The notes: generated by a model from the sequence alone, not told the origin. 64,000 bases of DNA from Cyanophora paradoxa (GCA_004431415.1 QPMI01000569.1:310001-374000), one strand, 5' to 3'; shown: positions 48,156 to 59,208, counted from the first letter of the stretch. Made by a program: numbers and translations.

Positions 48156-51100
48156 ATGCAGCGACCCATCGCGCCCCGTCCCGCGGCCCAGCCCGCGCCC
48201 CAAACGTTTCCAGCGCCCGCAGCAGTCGTTTTAGAGATGGCGGACGCGTCGGTCGCGTACCAGGCGCTTATGCGGATCATCGCAGTGCTCACCCACAGCC
48301 GAAACGCCCACCTGGAACTGGAGGCGCGCGGCATTGCGTCTCCATTGTATCCGCATAGCTTAGCTTGCACGGCGGCGCTTCAAGAGGCCACCGCAGTGGC
48401 TGTGTTCCTCCAGTGCATCCTGCAGAGCCCTCCAGCTTCGCCACCCGGGTCGCCATCGGCTCCAGCGAGCCCGCAATCGCCTCAGATTAGCCCAGAGCAG
48501 CAGCAGCAGCGCGGTCGTCGCGCGTTCGGCGCCGACGTGGTATGCCGCTCATTCAAATTCGATGTCATGACTTGACTTGCCCGCGCTTACGAGTGTATGC
48601 TCTCTGCCCGGCCGCGAGCAGACGAATGCAGTTCTTAATGAGGCGCCGAGCCCGGCGCCGCGGCCGGCCCCCGGCCCGGCACCGCCCCGAAACGCGCTCG
48701 CGGCAAGGAAGATGTGCCGCCTGAGGAGCGGATCGTCCGCAAGGCGACGCTCAAAGCGCGCGACGAGCGCATCGCAGTGCTTGAGGCGGAGAACAAGAAG
48801 CTTAGGGAGGAGCACCAGTCGAAGCGCGCCAAGGTCCCGCGGACTTCGGCACAGCGTGCAGCGACCATCTCGCGCATAGCTAGGCAGGTCCCTGGGAAGG
48901 GATGCTCGGATACGTCCAGGCAGCGGCGCACGCGGTTCCTCTGCATGCTGCTCTCGACGATTCTAAACGCTGCGAGTCCGGACATCCAGATCCGCCTCCC
49001 CATGTTTAAAAAGAACTTCGCGAGGTACAAGGCGGGGCGGCGCGCGCGCAGGCATATGCATGCTTATCCAGGGCGCCCCAGGAACAAAGGAGAGGAGGAG
49101 GGCGCCTATCAGAAGAGGAGGGAGGCGCTGGAGGCGGAGGCACGCCGCCTCGTGAGCATCATCGGGCCACACGCAGTGCGCGTTATTATACATAAAAAGA
49201 GCTACCGAGAATCGTACTTTAATAGGCTACAAAATCGTTGGAGAAGAGCACCTTTCTGAACCACCGTCCGCAGGCCCAACGAGCCCTGGAAACGAGCAAA
49301 TCGGGTCAGCTGCAAGTGAAGAAGGCGATGAGCATCGCCTGCAGGAAGCTGCGGGACACCTTCCCCGACTGCGAGATTCTAGAGTGGAAGGACCGCCACT
49401 GCATCTCGGACGTGCGCCCTTTCTCGAATGTTTTAACCCCCATCCCGTTCTAAACCGACCCGGGCAGGCGACGTACTTTGAGTTCACGAAGCTCCTCAAG
49501 AAGGCCCTGAAGAAGCACTTCGTGGGGCTGCGAGCCTTCCTCCGTCGAAGCACTGCATCACGAAGCTACGGGGCAAGGTCAACGATGACCTCGAGAAGGC
49601 GCGGCGCGCGCGCGCGGGGCGGGGGTGAGGGACGAGGCTCACCGAGCGGTGCAGATCGTGCAGATCGTCGAAACAGCGGCGGGCGTCGGCGACGAGGAGA
49701 ACAAGGGCAAGCCGGGCGTCATGCTCGAGCTCTTTGTGCCTCCGTCGAGCGCAGCGCCGGCGGCGGGCGGAGAGGCGGCAGCGCCGGCGGCGGGCGGAGA
49801 GGCGGCAGCGCCGCCGCCCCGCAGAGCTGTCACGCCGACGCCCGCCCTGTCGGCCCTCATCAGCGCTTTCGTCCCGCTGCACAAGCACAGGGGGAAGAAG
49901 ATCAGACCTCGAGTCCGCCTGGCGGGCGACGGGACGATCGCGTTCCGCGGGAAGAGCGTCTCCACGACCGACGGCATGACCTGCATCGTGGCAATCGTCG
50001 ACGGCTACTACGTCATCGAGGAGGACGGGACGCAGGCGTACCACCCGCTGAAGGGCGTTCAGAGCTGCTACGCCCTCCTGCCCCTAATGCTCTTCGGCGG
50101 TAGCGACAGCGAGGAGAACCTGCGCCCACGCATCAAGCCCCTCGCCGACATGGTCGAGTACCTGAACGAGAACCCGCTCACCCTGATCCCGGGTACGAGC
50201 ACGACAAGCCCGTCGAGGTCGAATTCTTGGTGACGGGCGACTACAAGTTCCTCCGCGTCCTCCTCGGCTTCGACCTGTGCCCGCACTGCGATTCTGTCCA
50301 CCGACGCGGGTCAGTTCGCCGAGTCACACGCGCTGAGATTCGGCATGGGGCTCACGTTACTGCAGGTCCGAGTGCTCGGCGGTCGAAGTCGTGCGCGCAG
50401 CAGGGCCGCGGGATCGGGACGGCCTCCCTCCAGCCAGCGAACAGAGAATCCGCACCCCGAGCACGACGCCAACGCCCTCCTGCAGCCGCTCCCGAACAGC
50501 ATGCTGCCCGTCGCTGCCGTCGAGGTGAGAAGCCCGCGACACCTCGCCTCAGCGGACGCCAACGCGCACCTCAGGTCCGGCTCGACGACGCCCTGCACGG
50601 CATCAAGAGCTGGGTGGCCGGGTTCTTCGTCTACTTCTTCCTCGCCCTCGCCTGTGGTGCCTCCGAGGACCAGCAGAAGCGCATCGAAGACCTGCAGCGT
50701 CATCTTCGCGATAAATACGCGCGGAACATCAAGTTCGAGAAGACCGAGAACGGGCCACCTACAAGTTCTTCCAGAAGATCTCCGCCAACACCGCCAAGAA
50801 GATCCTGGAGGACCCCGAGGCGCCCGACACCCTCTTCAGCATCTGCTTCGGCGACAGTAAGGAGAGCTGGAGCGAGAAGACGAGGGGCATGCACGAGATT
50901 TGGCAGCTCCGCCAGATCATCTACCAGTACGAGCGGAACATGAAGCCCGACGAGGAGGCGCGGCAGCAAGTTATCGAGGCCGTCGCCGAGCTCCAGGGCC
51001 TGATGGAGACACACTTCCCGTTATGGAAGATCTTCACACGCTACATGCACTCGACGCTTGCGCACCTCGCGTTCTGGGCGCGCGTCGACAACACGAACGC

Positions 51101-51729
51101 GCCCGGCCGTTGGAGCTGCGAGGTCATCGAGTCCTACATGGGCCTCCTTCGGCGCCTGCGACACACCGTCACGTCTCTCGGTGGCGGGTGGAACAAGGAC
51201 CTCGACATGCTCAAGCAGATCATGACGCACCAGCGGCGGCGCCTGGCGCTGTGGATGCGGAACATGACGGAGGCGAGCGCCGGCGGGAAGGACGCTGCCC
51301 ACGCCGAGTACGACGCGCCCGTCGCCGCCAAGGCCTGGCCAGATGGGCCCTTCATCCCCGACCTGCGGCCCGTCCCCACCGGTCAGCGGCTATGCAGGGC
51401 GAAGGGGCGGCGGCGGCGCCGCCGGGGGCGAGGAGGTGGCAGCGGTGCCCCTGCCTGCGGACGAGGAGGAGATCGACGAGGATATTGAGCTGCAGGAGGG
51501 GGATCCGGTGCCGGAGGACGAGGTGCCCGAGGAGAGCGGGGACGAGGAGGAGGAGGAGGAGGAGACCGCCGAGTACGACGCCGAGGCAGAGGAGGAGGCG
51601 GAGGAGGAGATGGAGGCGGAGGATGAGGGCGCCAACATGCTCGATTTCGATGATAGGGCCCTAGCAGAGGTTCTAGCAGACGATCTAGCGGAGGGGGAAA
51701 TAGACGAAATGGATTTGGACCAGACATAG
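48156..51729 (+). CDS. Transposase-like protein, spliced (tentative)
   Basis: Plus-strand exon candidates: an Ala/Pro-rich start with MADASVAYQALMRIIAVLTH (48.24 kb); a coiled coil ARDERIAVLEAENKKLREEH (48.76 kb); a basic region to 49.25 kb; ALETSKSGQLQVKKAMSIAC; then VRLAGDGTIAFRGKS, MTCIVAIVDGYYVI, and VEYLNENPLTLI (49.9-50.2 kb); WSEKTRGMHEIWQLRQIIYQ; HSTLAHLAFWARVDNTNAPG and RWSCEVIESYMGLLRRLRHT (about 51.1 kb); and a long Glu/Asp tail ending MDLDQT. The G-D-G motif with a later H-x-x-L-x-H-like and W-x-x-E-x-x-E block resembles large DDE-type transposon proteins of other eukaryotes. This match is from memory and needs a profile search. Several exon joins are unresolved. Confidence 0.4.
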
Positions 51730-51742
51730 CGCACCTTGTAAC

Positions 51743-53772
51743 CTAGATAGTGCGATTCTCAGTAGCAGCTTCACGACTTTGCCCTCTTGCGCGCCGCCAC
51801 CGCGGCCGCGAGCTGTGCCGCGCGATCCTTCCTGCTGCAGGATTAGGCGAGCAAGTAGCCGAGCGGGGGCGAGGGGGAGGGGGCGCACTTGGGGACCGAG
51901 GCGGATGCGGCGGGGGCAGGTAGGGCGGCAGCGGCCGGTGGGGCAGCAGCAGCAGGGGCCGACAGGGCGGCGACCGGCGGGGCGGGGCGGGCGGGGCGGC
52001 GGCGGCGGCGGCCGGCAGGGCGGCGGCGGCGGGGGCCGGCGGGGCGGCGACGGCGGGGGCCGGCAGGGCGGCGGCGGCGGGGGCCGGCAGGGCGGCGGCG
52101 GCAGGTTCTGAAGGGGCTGCTTCGGGGACAGGCGGCGCCTTGGCGACGGTGTTGGCGCCGGCGCGGCACCGGCGCGGGCGCTTCACGGGGACAGCCGCGA
52201 GGGGCCCCGCGAGGCTGGCGATGCGCTCGCCGTCGGGGCCGTACTCGTAGCTCGGAAGCTCGAGCGTGACGTGCCCACCTTTCCTGCCCGAGCGCTTCGT
52301 GGCCACGATCCGACCGGGACCTGCCGCGCCCAAGGAGCAGAGCTTCGTAAGCGAGCGGCGCGGCGAGGGCGGGCCGGGCGCACGCTCGTCGAACTGGACG
52401 ACGTCATGGGAGCCCGTGTGGCGCGGCACGATTAAGCCGCCGTACGCCTTCTCGACGGTGACGGTCTGCATCTCGCTGTGCTTCCGGATCGCCTTCCCGT
52501 CCGCGTCCCGCTTGCAGACGCGCTTGGACGCTTGCGCCACGCCGGAGGGACCGAGAACAGCTGCAAAGAGGTCGGAAAAAGAACAGCGAGCGGGAAAAAG
52601 GAAGCGGCTTCCACCAGCAGCGGTCTCGCGGTCCGGAAGCTCGATAACGAAGCGATTCGCCGCCGGCAGCTTGTCAACCGGGATCGGCTGGCCCGTCTTC
52701 GGGTCGATGGGCGTGGCGACGTGCGCGACCTGCGCCACGATGTTCTCCTGCGATGCGCACCGTTAGAGGATAGGAAAAAGAACTTCGAACGAGTCATAAG
52801 AGCCGCAGACCAACATTGCCGGCCCGGCCACCGGGATCTTGACGTTGACAAGCTGCGTCCCGGTCTTCCGGCGCTTGAGGGCGTTCGCGGCGGCGTCCTG
52901 AAGGTAGCCAATCGCCTCCACGCGCTCCTCCGGCCTCGACAGCGGCCGGAGGAAGCACGCCATCTTCTTCTTCGCCACTCGCTTGAGCCTCGCGTTGAAG
53001 GCGAGGGCGACGTCGAACTGGAAGGAGCCGTCGCCCGGGAACGTCATGATTTGCTTACAGACGTAGATGTGGGGATCGGCGTGGTTGAGGGCTTTGTACT
53101 CGTCCGCGGCCACCACCTTCGCGAGTGCGTGAACCTGCGCGCACGGGCATCGGACGCTGGAACGGGGCGCGGGCGCGGCGGGCGGACCGTCACGTTCGAG
53201 TAGTAGATGAGGTGGTTTGCGATGGCCACGGCTGCCTGCTCCCCGTCTGCCTTGATGATCACGCTGCCGAGCCCGCAGTCCTTCACATCGGAGTCCTCCG
53301 GGCGCACGAAGCGCCGAAGGATGACGCCGTTGACGGAGTAGTTGAAGTCGCCGCGCTTCGCCTTCGTCTGTGTTGGGAACTCGCCCTCGACTCGCGCCAA
53401 AATCGTTTCACCTGGGCGCGGGAAATGGAAGGGCTTCGGGCGAACGACGCTGAGTTCTGGACACAGCTGGGTGTCTGAGCTAACTGAACAGATGACGAAG
53501 TCGCCAAGGCGAACGTGGTAGGCGCGGCCGCTGGTGTCCAGGCAGCGGACCGTTGCCGCGGGGTGCTCGCCCTTGAGGATGTCGAGGTCAGGGAGCTTGG
53601 GCTCCTTCGCCTTGCGCGCCTGCTGAGTGATCTTGTTGACACGCTTCATGTTGCCCTTGCCGGCCCACGAGCTGCTGCTGTCGGGTCGCTTGCCGTGCCA
53701 GCGGTGCCGACGTCGGGCCTCGTCGAAGCCGTCATCCCAGAGGCTGGGTTCCTTTCGCTTTGACTGCTTCAT
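51743..53772 (-). CDS. Unrecognised basic protein, spliced, convergent with the transposase-like gene
   Basis: Minus strand from an ATG at 53772: MKQSKRKEPSLWDDGFDE, RCLDTSGRAYHVRLGDFVIC, GETILARVEGEFPTQTKAKR, then exon 2 VVAADEYKALNHADPHIYV, GSFQFDVALAFNARLKRVAK and NVKIPVAGPAMLVCG. The next exons read VAQVAHVATPIDPKTGQPI, NRFVIELPDRETAAG, HDVVQFDE, GRIVATKRSGRKGGHVTLEL and VKRPRRCRAG, then a long Ala/Pro repeat tail that is probably low-complexity. It ends about 14 bases from the convergent gene. The YHVRLGDFV segment is reminiscent of the start of BAH-type domains, but this is weak. It may be the second gene of the same mobile element. Confidence 0.4.
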
Positions 53773-54813
53773 GCACGGCGGCGTGCAGGAATGCTCGCGC
53801 TCGGGCGTGCGCGATGGCGGGAAGCTAGCTAGTCCGGCCTAGCCGAGGGAAGCTGACTAGCAAGCCGGCCTGCTGACCGTTACTGTGACCGTTGTGGCCG
53901 CGTGTGTACGCCACTGTGTACGAGGCCAAGTTCGAGCTCAAGTTTGCGCTGGGCTAATTTCATTGGCGGAAGAAGTTAACAATGGGCGGGGCGTGACGCA
54001 AACTCCGTTCAGTTTGAAACGGTGCCGGGACACGATCGACTTCCTGCTCGTACGCTGCGCATCGTCCCAGGCCGATTCAGTCAGCATCCTGGAGCTCCTC
54101 AATTCTACGAGCACCATCGTTAGTGCTTTTTCATCATAAACGCGCCCGTAAGAACGGCCTCATGACAAGGCATCTCGTCTTCCACGCAGGCCCGCGAAAT
54201 CATTGTTAACAAGCCTGGCATCCTTCAACTGAGTCGATCCCTGAAAGGTATCTCGTATATTTTGTACGCATGCATATAGGTGCGTGTCGAAGTCTCTATA
54301 TGATGTTCGGAATTCGGCAGTGCTCGTCGATGCCATTGCCGACTGTGAGACCGCGGAAATGGTGGCGGTACTGCTCTAGATCTAGAGCTTTTGATGTTCA
54401 TGAGTATTCGAACTCACACCGGCCCTTACTAACAATTTGCAGTACTGTAGTTCTGTTTTCTTGGGATGTCACCGGTAGTATAGATACATTGGGATTGCAT
54501 TTTTTCTAGTGTAATCGAGGGCAATTTACGTGGATGGTTGACGCTTGAGATTTATGTTCCATGGCATTGAAGTTATAGCTCACACTGGCTGGCTCCAGCA
54601 CTAGCTTGGTATCATGACATTTCGATCTCGTGCCCCTCACCGTGGTACGGTGGTGCTGCGAGCAGCATGCGCGCCTGACATTGCGAGCAACGAAATGGGG
54701 GTTTGAAAAGTCGCTCGATGATGCGTACCCCGTTGGTCTAATTCGTGCCGTTGCTAGGATAAATACAGTTGCCCTTTCGAAAGTAGGGCACGATCCAGCG
54801 TACACCGGCAGAC
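53773..54813. other. Intergenic; one possible small exon
   Basis: A plus-strand piece KRCRDTIDFLLVRCASSQAD (about 54018-54080) reads like protein but has no partner exon I could find. The rest holds nothing supported. The final 100 bases precede the histone start codon. Confidence 0.35.
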
Positions 54814-55321
54814 ATGCCGCGTGTGAAGAAGAAGCCGCGGAAATCCGCCAAGGCCGCTCCGGCCGCCCCGCCCAAGGCCAAGAAGCACACGAAGACCGAG
54901 TCGCCGGGAAAGAGACCTTACCGCTATCGTCCAGGTGCGGATGCCAATTATGGTAAGCAGTTAGGGAGGCTGAACGAGGAGAGCAGGTACTGTCGCGCTG
55001 CGGGAGATTCGCAGATACCAGAAGACGACGGAGCTCCTGCTTCGCAAGCTTCCGTTCCAGCGGCTCGTGTTCGAGGTCGCACACGATCTAGGCGCAACGG
55101 ATAAACGTTTCCAATCGTCGAGCGTCCTCGCGCTGCAAGAGGCCAGCGAGGCTTATCTTGTCGGCGTTTTTCAGGATGCGAACCTCTGCGCCATCCACGC
55201 CAAGCGGTGCGTTGCCTGAAGGGATGTGTGCTTAATTTCTGATCGGTGCATGGTGCTCAGGGTCACAATCATGCCGAAGGACATGCAGCTCGCCCGTCGC
55301 ATTCGCGGCGAGCGCACCTAG
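54814..55321 (+). CDS. Divergent histone H3 variant, three exons
   Basis: Exons 54814-54934, 54987-55206 and 55261-55321 (introns 52 and 54 bases, GT-AG) join to 133 residues. The histone fold is unmistakable: [62 protein letters not shown] and [17 protein letters not shown]. The tail is divergent ([16 protein letters not shown]) yet keeps R2, K4, R8, K9 and S10 at the canonical spacing, and lacks the usual K14 and K27 contexts. Loop 1 reads DLGATDKRF, one residue longer than canonical DFKTDLRF. A divergent tail with a longer loop 1 recalls CENP-A/CENH3, but the C-terminal half is close to canonical H3, so either a centromeric or another specialised variant is possible. Confidence 0.93.
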
Positions 55322-55567
55322 AAAGAGAGAAGAGCCGTACGGTTATACCAGTATCTCTGGCGCACCGGAGTGCATGTAACCCGCAAATTCGATGGTGTTA
55401 TGCCTGTATTGTGTTCTCAAGTACACAACGGCGAGCTCGCTGAGTGCATGAGACGAATGTTTGAGAGCAATTGCGCCTTTTTGTACGAAATCGTCATCAT
55501 GATCACTCGACAACCGACTGTGCTCGACACGAGTGACAGTGGGCAACTAGTGTATTAAATAGAGAGA

Positions 55568-56179
55568 TCATTCATCGTCAGATGAGGCCTCCAGAATTTC
55601 CTGGATCCGCTCGAGTTTATCGATGGCCCGATTGCCTTTCGATACATAACCCTCGTGAGGTCCGTGAGAGCGCACGAGATCCTCCAATTCGTACACACGG
55701 GTTTGAAGATTTTTCACCCAGGTCCACGCCTGCTCCAGCTTGAGTTTCACCGGGCATGACTGACCGCACATGCTAGACATTTGCTGGTTGGCGCAGCACC
55801 AGACAAGGCGCTCTCCGCAAAGAGCCTCCGCACAGGCAATAGCGGCAAGCAAAACGGCCTGCGGTGACGTAGCAGCTAAGGCTTGCTGAAAGTGGGCTTT
55901 GGCCGCTGCTTTTTTAGCTACGGCTGTGCGCTTCGACGGATGGATTTCGCCGGGAGACAGCTGTGGTAACTCACGCTCAAAGTTATACCGTCGATTATGC
56001 GCATTGAACCAGTCCGTCGGCGGGACTGGACTGCTCTTTTTACACGGCTGTTTCCTGCGTCGGTGGTGGCTGACCCCTGGTTGCCCGACGGGGAGCAGGT
56101 CGGCTGCTGTCGCGGTAGAAGGGCTTTCAGCAGAGTTGCTAATCGACGCCGTCGGCTCAGACTTCTGGCGTTTCGACAT
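55568..56179 (-). CDS. Member B of the unrecognised Cys-containing family, 203 residues
   Basis: Minus strand from an ATG at 56179 (MSKRQKSEPTASISNSAE). The frame stays open further upstream but without homology. It contains DWFNAHNRRYNFEREL, PQLSPGEIHPSKRT, FQQALAATSPQAVL, EALCGERLVWC, CGQSCPVKLKLEQAWTWV, a helix TRVYELEDLVRSH and an acidic end EASSDDE. It matches the 40.5-kb gene over about 110 residues, including the C-x3-CPV motif and the ERLVWC/DRLVWC segment. A basic N-terminus (RRRKQPCKK) suggests nuclear localisation. Function unknown. It is a single uninterrupted exon, unlike its neighbours. Confidence 0.65.
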   Translation of the reverse strand: MSKRQKSEPTASISNSAESPSTATAADLLPVGQPGVSHHRRRKQPCKKSSPVPPTDWFNAHNRRYNFERELPQLSPGEIHPSKRTAVAKKAAAKAHFQQALAATSPQAVLLAAIACAEALCGERLVWCCANQQMSSMCGQSCPVKLKLEQAWTWVKNLQTRVYELEDLVRSHGPHEGYVSKGNRAIDKLERIQEILEASSDDE

Positions 56180-56270
56180 TAGGTAACTGCCGATCGAATT
56201 AGGGGTACGTGCTACAAGCGTTCGAACCTGCGTTACTGCACGCGAGCTTACAGTAGCCGACACGGACACG

Positions 56271-56660
56271 TTGACGGCAGCCAGGGTGCAATTGGCGTTT
56301 CGACAAGCGATGGGGGACGCAGCAGCACAGACAGGGTTGCTTTCCAAACGTAGGCGGATGAGAAACGCGTGCCCGCACAGTGCCCTAAAGCGTCGCCTGA
56401 TTGAATACGCAGGCCCGCGGCTTGAAGAGGTGGGACATGAGCCATTGTCGTACTCTTCGAGTGCGATGGTACCTGTGCAGGACACCCGCTATTCGGATCC
56501 GGACGTCAACTACGAGATAACAATCGGAGAGGAGCGTGCAGGGCGCAGGGACGTCGGCACATTAACGGAGTTTCCGCGTCCTTATGGGTATTATAAGCGT
56601 CATCCGCAAGCAGACATCGATGAGTACGTGCTGTGGTCGTTCATGTCAACCGAGGCATGA
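56271..56660 (+). CDS. Unrecognised open frame, possibly 5' exon of the SUMO-like gene
   Basis: An open frame of 129 residues: LLSKRRRMRNACPHSALKRR, then RYSDPDVNYEITIGEERAGR, DVGTLTEFPRPYGYYKRHPQ and DIDEYVLWSFM. The second half is protein-like. It ends 125 bases before the SUMO-like exons on the same strand, and a donor-like GTCAAC follows SFM. Its first third overlaps the upstream, non-homologous part of the opposite-strand frame. Confidence 0.35.
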   Translation: MTAARVQLAFRQAMGDAAAQTGLLSKRRRMRNACPHSALKRRLIEYAGPRLEEVGHEPLSYSSSAMVPVQDTRYSDPDVNYEITIGEERAGRRDVGTLTEFPRPYGYYKRHPQADIDEYVLWSFMSTEA

Positions 56661-56785
56661 TCTGAGACCGACGCGATGAAGACGTCGACGTCCCAGTATA
56701 CGTGTGCATATACATGCACCTCATTCTGGACAGAAGGTTGCCGCGAGTGACGTGTGTCAAGGCATGATGTGTAATTAAGTCGCAG

Positions 56786-57925
56786 CGTGCGCAGCTTCGG
56801 GTGCAGTTTAGACCAACGTCATGTTTTCACGACAACTTCAAGTATTTCTGCCAGACCTTCAACCTATCCAAAGGCGCTTTCGTGTTGGAGGGAAACAATT
56901 GCAAGTACGGCCTGTCGACTGTCCCGAGTCCGTAGGGATAGAGGACGGCGACTTCATAACCTACGTTATGGATGGCAAAGGGGAGAAGCTGAAGCGGTGC
57001 GCGTGGTACATATGCATATAGGATGGGAACTCATGGATTCACGGAACAATTCACAGGGAGGAGGAGTTTGAGGCGTACGTTGAATGAAAGGACATCAGAA
57101 ATTCGCGGGTCTGATTATCTCCACTTGAGCAGAGTGGACGAGGAGACTGCTATGGAGGTATGGATGACGGGCAGCGAGGGAGAGCGTACCATGCAGATGG
57201 TGGAACACCACGCAGAAATATTTTAGATCTGCGATCAAACAATGGCGGTACCGATGTTTGTGTGTGAATCGCAGGGACGAAAGGTGAACCGATCGACCGG
57301 AATGTACTGGTTGCCACCGAGACGAAGGTTGAGTTGATGCTCGGGGGAATGAAGAGATGCAAGCTCACGATCGTGCCCGTACCGCAGGGTGTGTCTGCAA
57401 ATGACTGTGATGGCGACGCATGATAGAACTTTACATGACACATGTGATGTGCACAAGGTGACGATTCGATGAACGATAAACTGCGCACGAAGGCGAACCA
57501 GTAACACGCTGGTTCGCAGTGTGTCGTTTCCGCAAGGACCTACGAACACCTTTCAGAGACGATGCGGCGCTTCACGGATAAAGTTATTATGCCCCACAGG
57601 CACGTATTCGCAGGGTATGACGCAGTTGAATTCGAGTACCAAGGGAGGCCGCTTCTGAAAGGGGATACTCCGGAAAAACTAGAGATGAAACATGACGACG
57701 AAATTAAGTGCGTGAGCACTTACATGATGGCATGCGTTACATGACGGTCGTGCACCAGGGTTATACCCACCTTATGGGGACAGCACATCGACTGCAGTCG
57801 AGCGCGCATTTCATATGTACAAGACCTGGTTTGCAGCTGCCTCCGACTTCAGCTACATTCATCCGACGCGCCGTCCGACTCCAAATAGGGGGCGTACACC
57901 AGAACGCATTGTAATGCAATCATGA
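56786..57925 (+). CDS. Protein with two SUMO-like domains, spliced; frameshift in domain 1
   Basis: Domain 1 (56786-57000): RAQLRVQFRPTSCFHDNFKY, FCQTFNLSKGAFVLEGNN, then in another frame DCPESVGIEDGDFITYV. The two halves match the SUMO/Rad60-SLD pattern (strand, helix, F-x-x-x-G-x-x-L, then TPESLGMEDGD-I), but a one-base shift near 56918 separates them. Domain 2 (about 57270-57710): KVELMLGGMKRCKLTIVPV, MNDKL, then TMRRFTDKVIMPHRHVF, VEFEYQGRPLLKGDTPEKLE and MKHDDEIKC, which is intact if a GC-AG intron lies between 57490 and 57558. A last exon (VERAFHMYKTWFAAASDF) ends at 57923-57925. No C-terminal GG is seen, so it is not a conjugated SUMO but an SLD-type protein, or a pseudogene. Confidence 0.6.
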
Positions 57926-58094
57926 TGTACTTCAGGACTCTAGCGGCACACTGAAAGGGGCCCGAGGGAGGGACGAATACTGATGATTTGCAGTACTCAA
58001 GCAGGCATCTCAGAAGACAAGAGCTACGGCCGCGTACAGGCGACCCGACGCGCGGAGCCTTTGCGGCAGGGCCGGGGCGGACGCCGGGGTGCAG

Positions 58095-58262
58095 CGGTGT
58101 GAGCTTGCTGATTACAGAATGTGAATTGACACATGGCGATGAAGTGCACTAGCAGTCCCACGTATTCTATCCGCTCGATCGTTCATAGCTATCCGGGCTG
58201 CACCTAGGCACCATATGTAACTGATGACGGGCGCTCGGTTGAAGCATCTTAATGAGGTGCGG
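58095..58262. repeat. Conserved non-coding segment, copy B
   Basis: The partner of 40191-40353, on the same strand, with the same block order (GAATGTGAATTGACACATGG; GATGAAGTGCA; CCGCTCGATCGTTCAT; GCACCTAGGCACCATATGTA; GGTTGAAG). Sequence between blocks has diverged freely, so the blocks may be under constraint. It lies 170 bases after the SUMO-like gene. Confidence 0.7.
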
Positions 58263-58383
58263 GCAAGGCGGGGCGGGGCTGGATGTGGCAGAGAAGGGCG
58301 GGCGGGGTGATGCACTGATGGGTGGGGCGGGGCCGAGCCCTGCTTGGAGATTCTAATCTAGTCGGGTATATTGTCGGAAGGGC

Positions 58384-59128
58384 ATGGCTGCCATCTTCCT
58401 GTGTTGTCTATTTCGACAGCGAGATCTGCAGGCGTTGTCTGGAATGAGGGTGTCAATAATTACGAGATGTAAAGGTAAATCGGGCACAGACCCCATCAAG
58501 GATGGACTTGAAGAACTCGTCAATGATGAGATCGTGGAGACCTGCTTGTCTTTGGCAGAATTGGAATGGGCATTCCCTATGGAAAGGAATTCATTGTGAT
58601 CGTGATCATGAGTGCAGGACGAATAGCTGACCAATCTTCATTATGAAGGGAGAATATCAAGTGCTCGTTGAAATCGAAACACTGCGTCGGGATAAGAATA
58701 ATGTGGAATTTATGATGGGAATGCGACCACGTACGTGCGGGTGAACGCAGTACACGGATTGAACTGGCACTCTGATACGTTCTGATGTGTAGGGACAGGA
58801 CAGATGCAGGCGGAATTTCGTATCGAGTGCCCGAGCGATAGCTGGCAGGCGTCTGGTGGTGAGACGTGAAGAAGTAGAGGTTGAAAATTTACGTAAGGGA
58901 AATACCAAATTCACGTCCGGCTTGCCATGGCCTGAAGATGTGGATAGGCTCGATCTGCAGAAATCGTTGCAGAACCGTTCCATCTTCAACGATTATGATG
59001 CGATCAACAGGCGGTGTGTTTCTCAGAAGAGTAGTGACGTCGGAGAAGTGACTATAGTCACGGATCGGTCCTCTATAGTCATGTGGCTGCTCGATCCTCT
59101 GCATCGTTCCTCTGAACATCCCAGGTGA
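58384..59128 (+). CDS. Exon-like fragments, possible further SUMO-like relative
   Basis: Three plus-strand pieces read like protein: LSGMRVSIITRCKGKSGTDP with EELVNDEIVETCLSLAELEW (58.44-58.60 kb), MKGEYQVLVEIETLRRDKNN with VEFMMGMRP (58.64-58.73 kb), and FTSGLPWPEDVDRLDLQKSL (58.91-58.97 kb). The second piece resembles the start of SUMO-like domain 2 of the preceding gene (NVLVATETKVELMLGGMKR), so this may be a decayed or diverged relative. Joins were not resolved. Confidence 0.25.
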
Positions 59129-59208
59129 GATCCCATGGCACGCTTTTGTTTTCGCCATGATCAAGTAATCGGAACCTGTTGAAATATATAAGTTAAAAGT
59201 CGTCTTTA

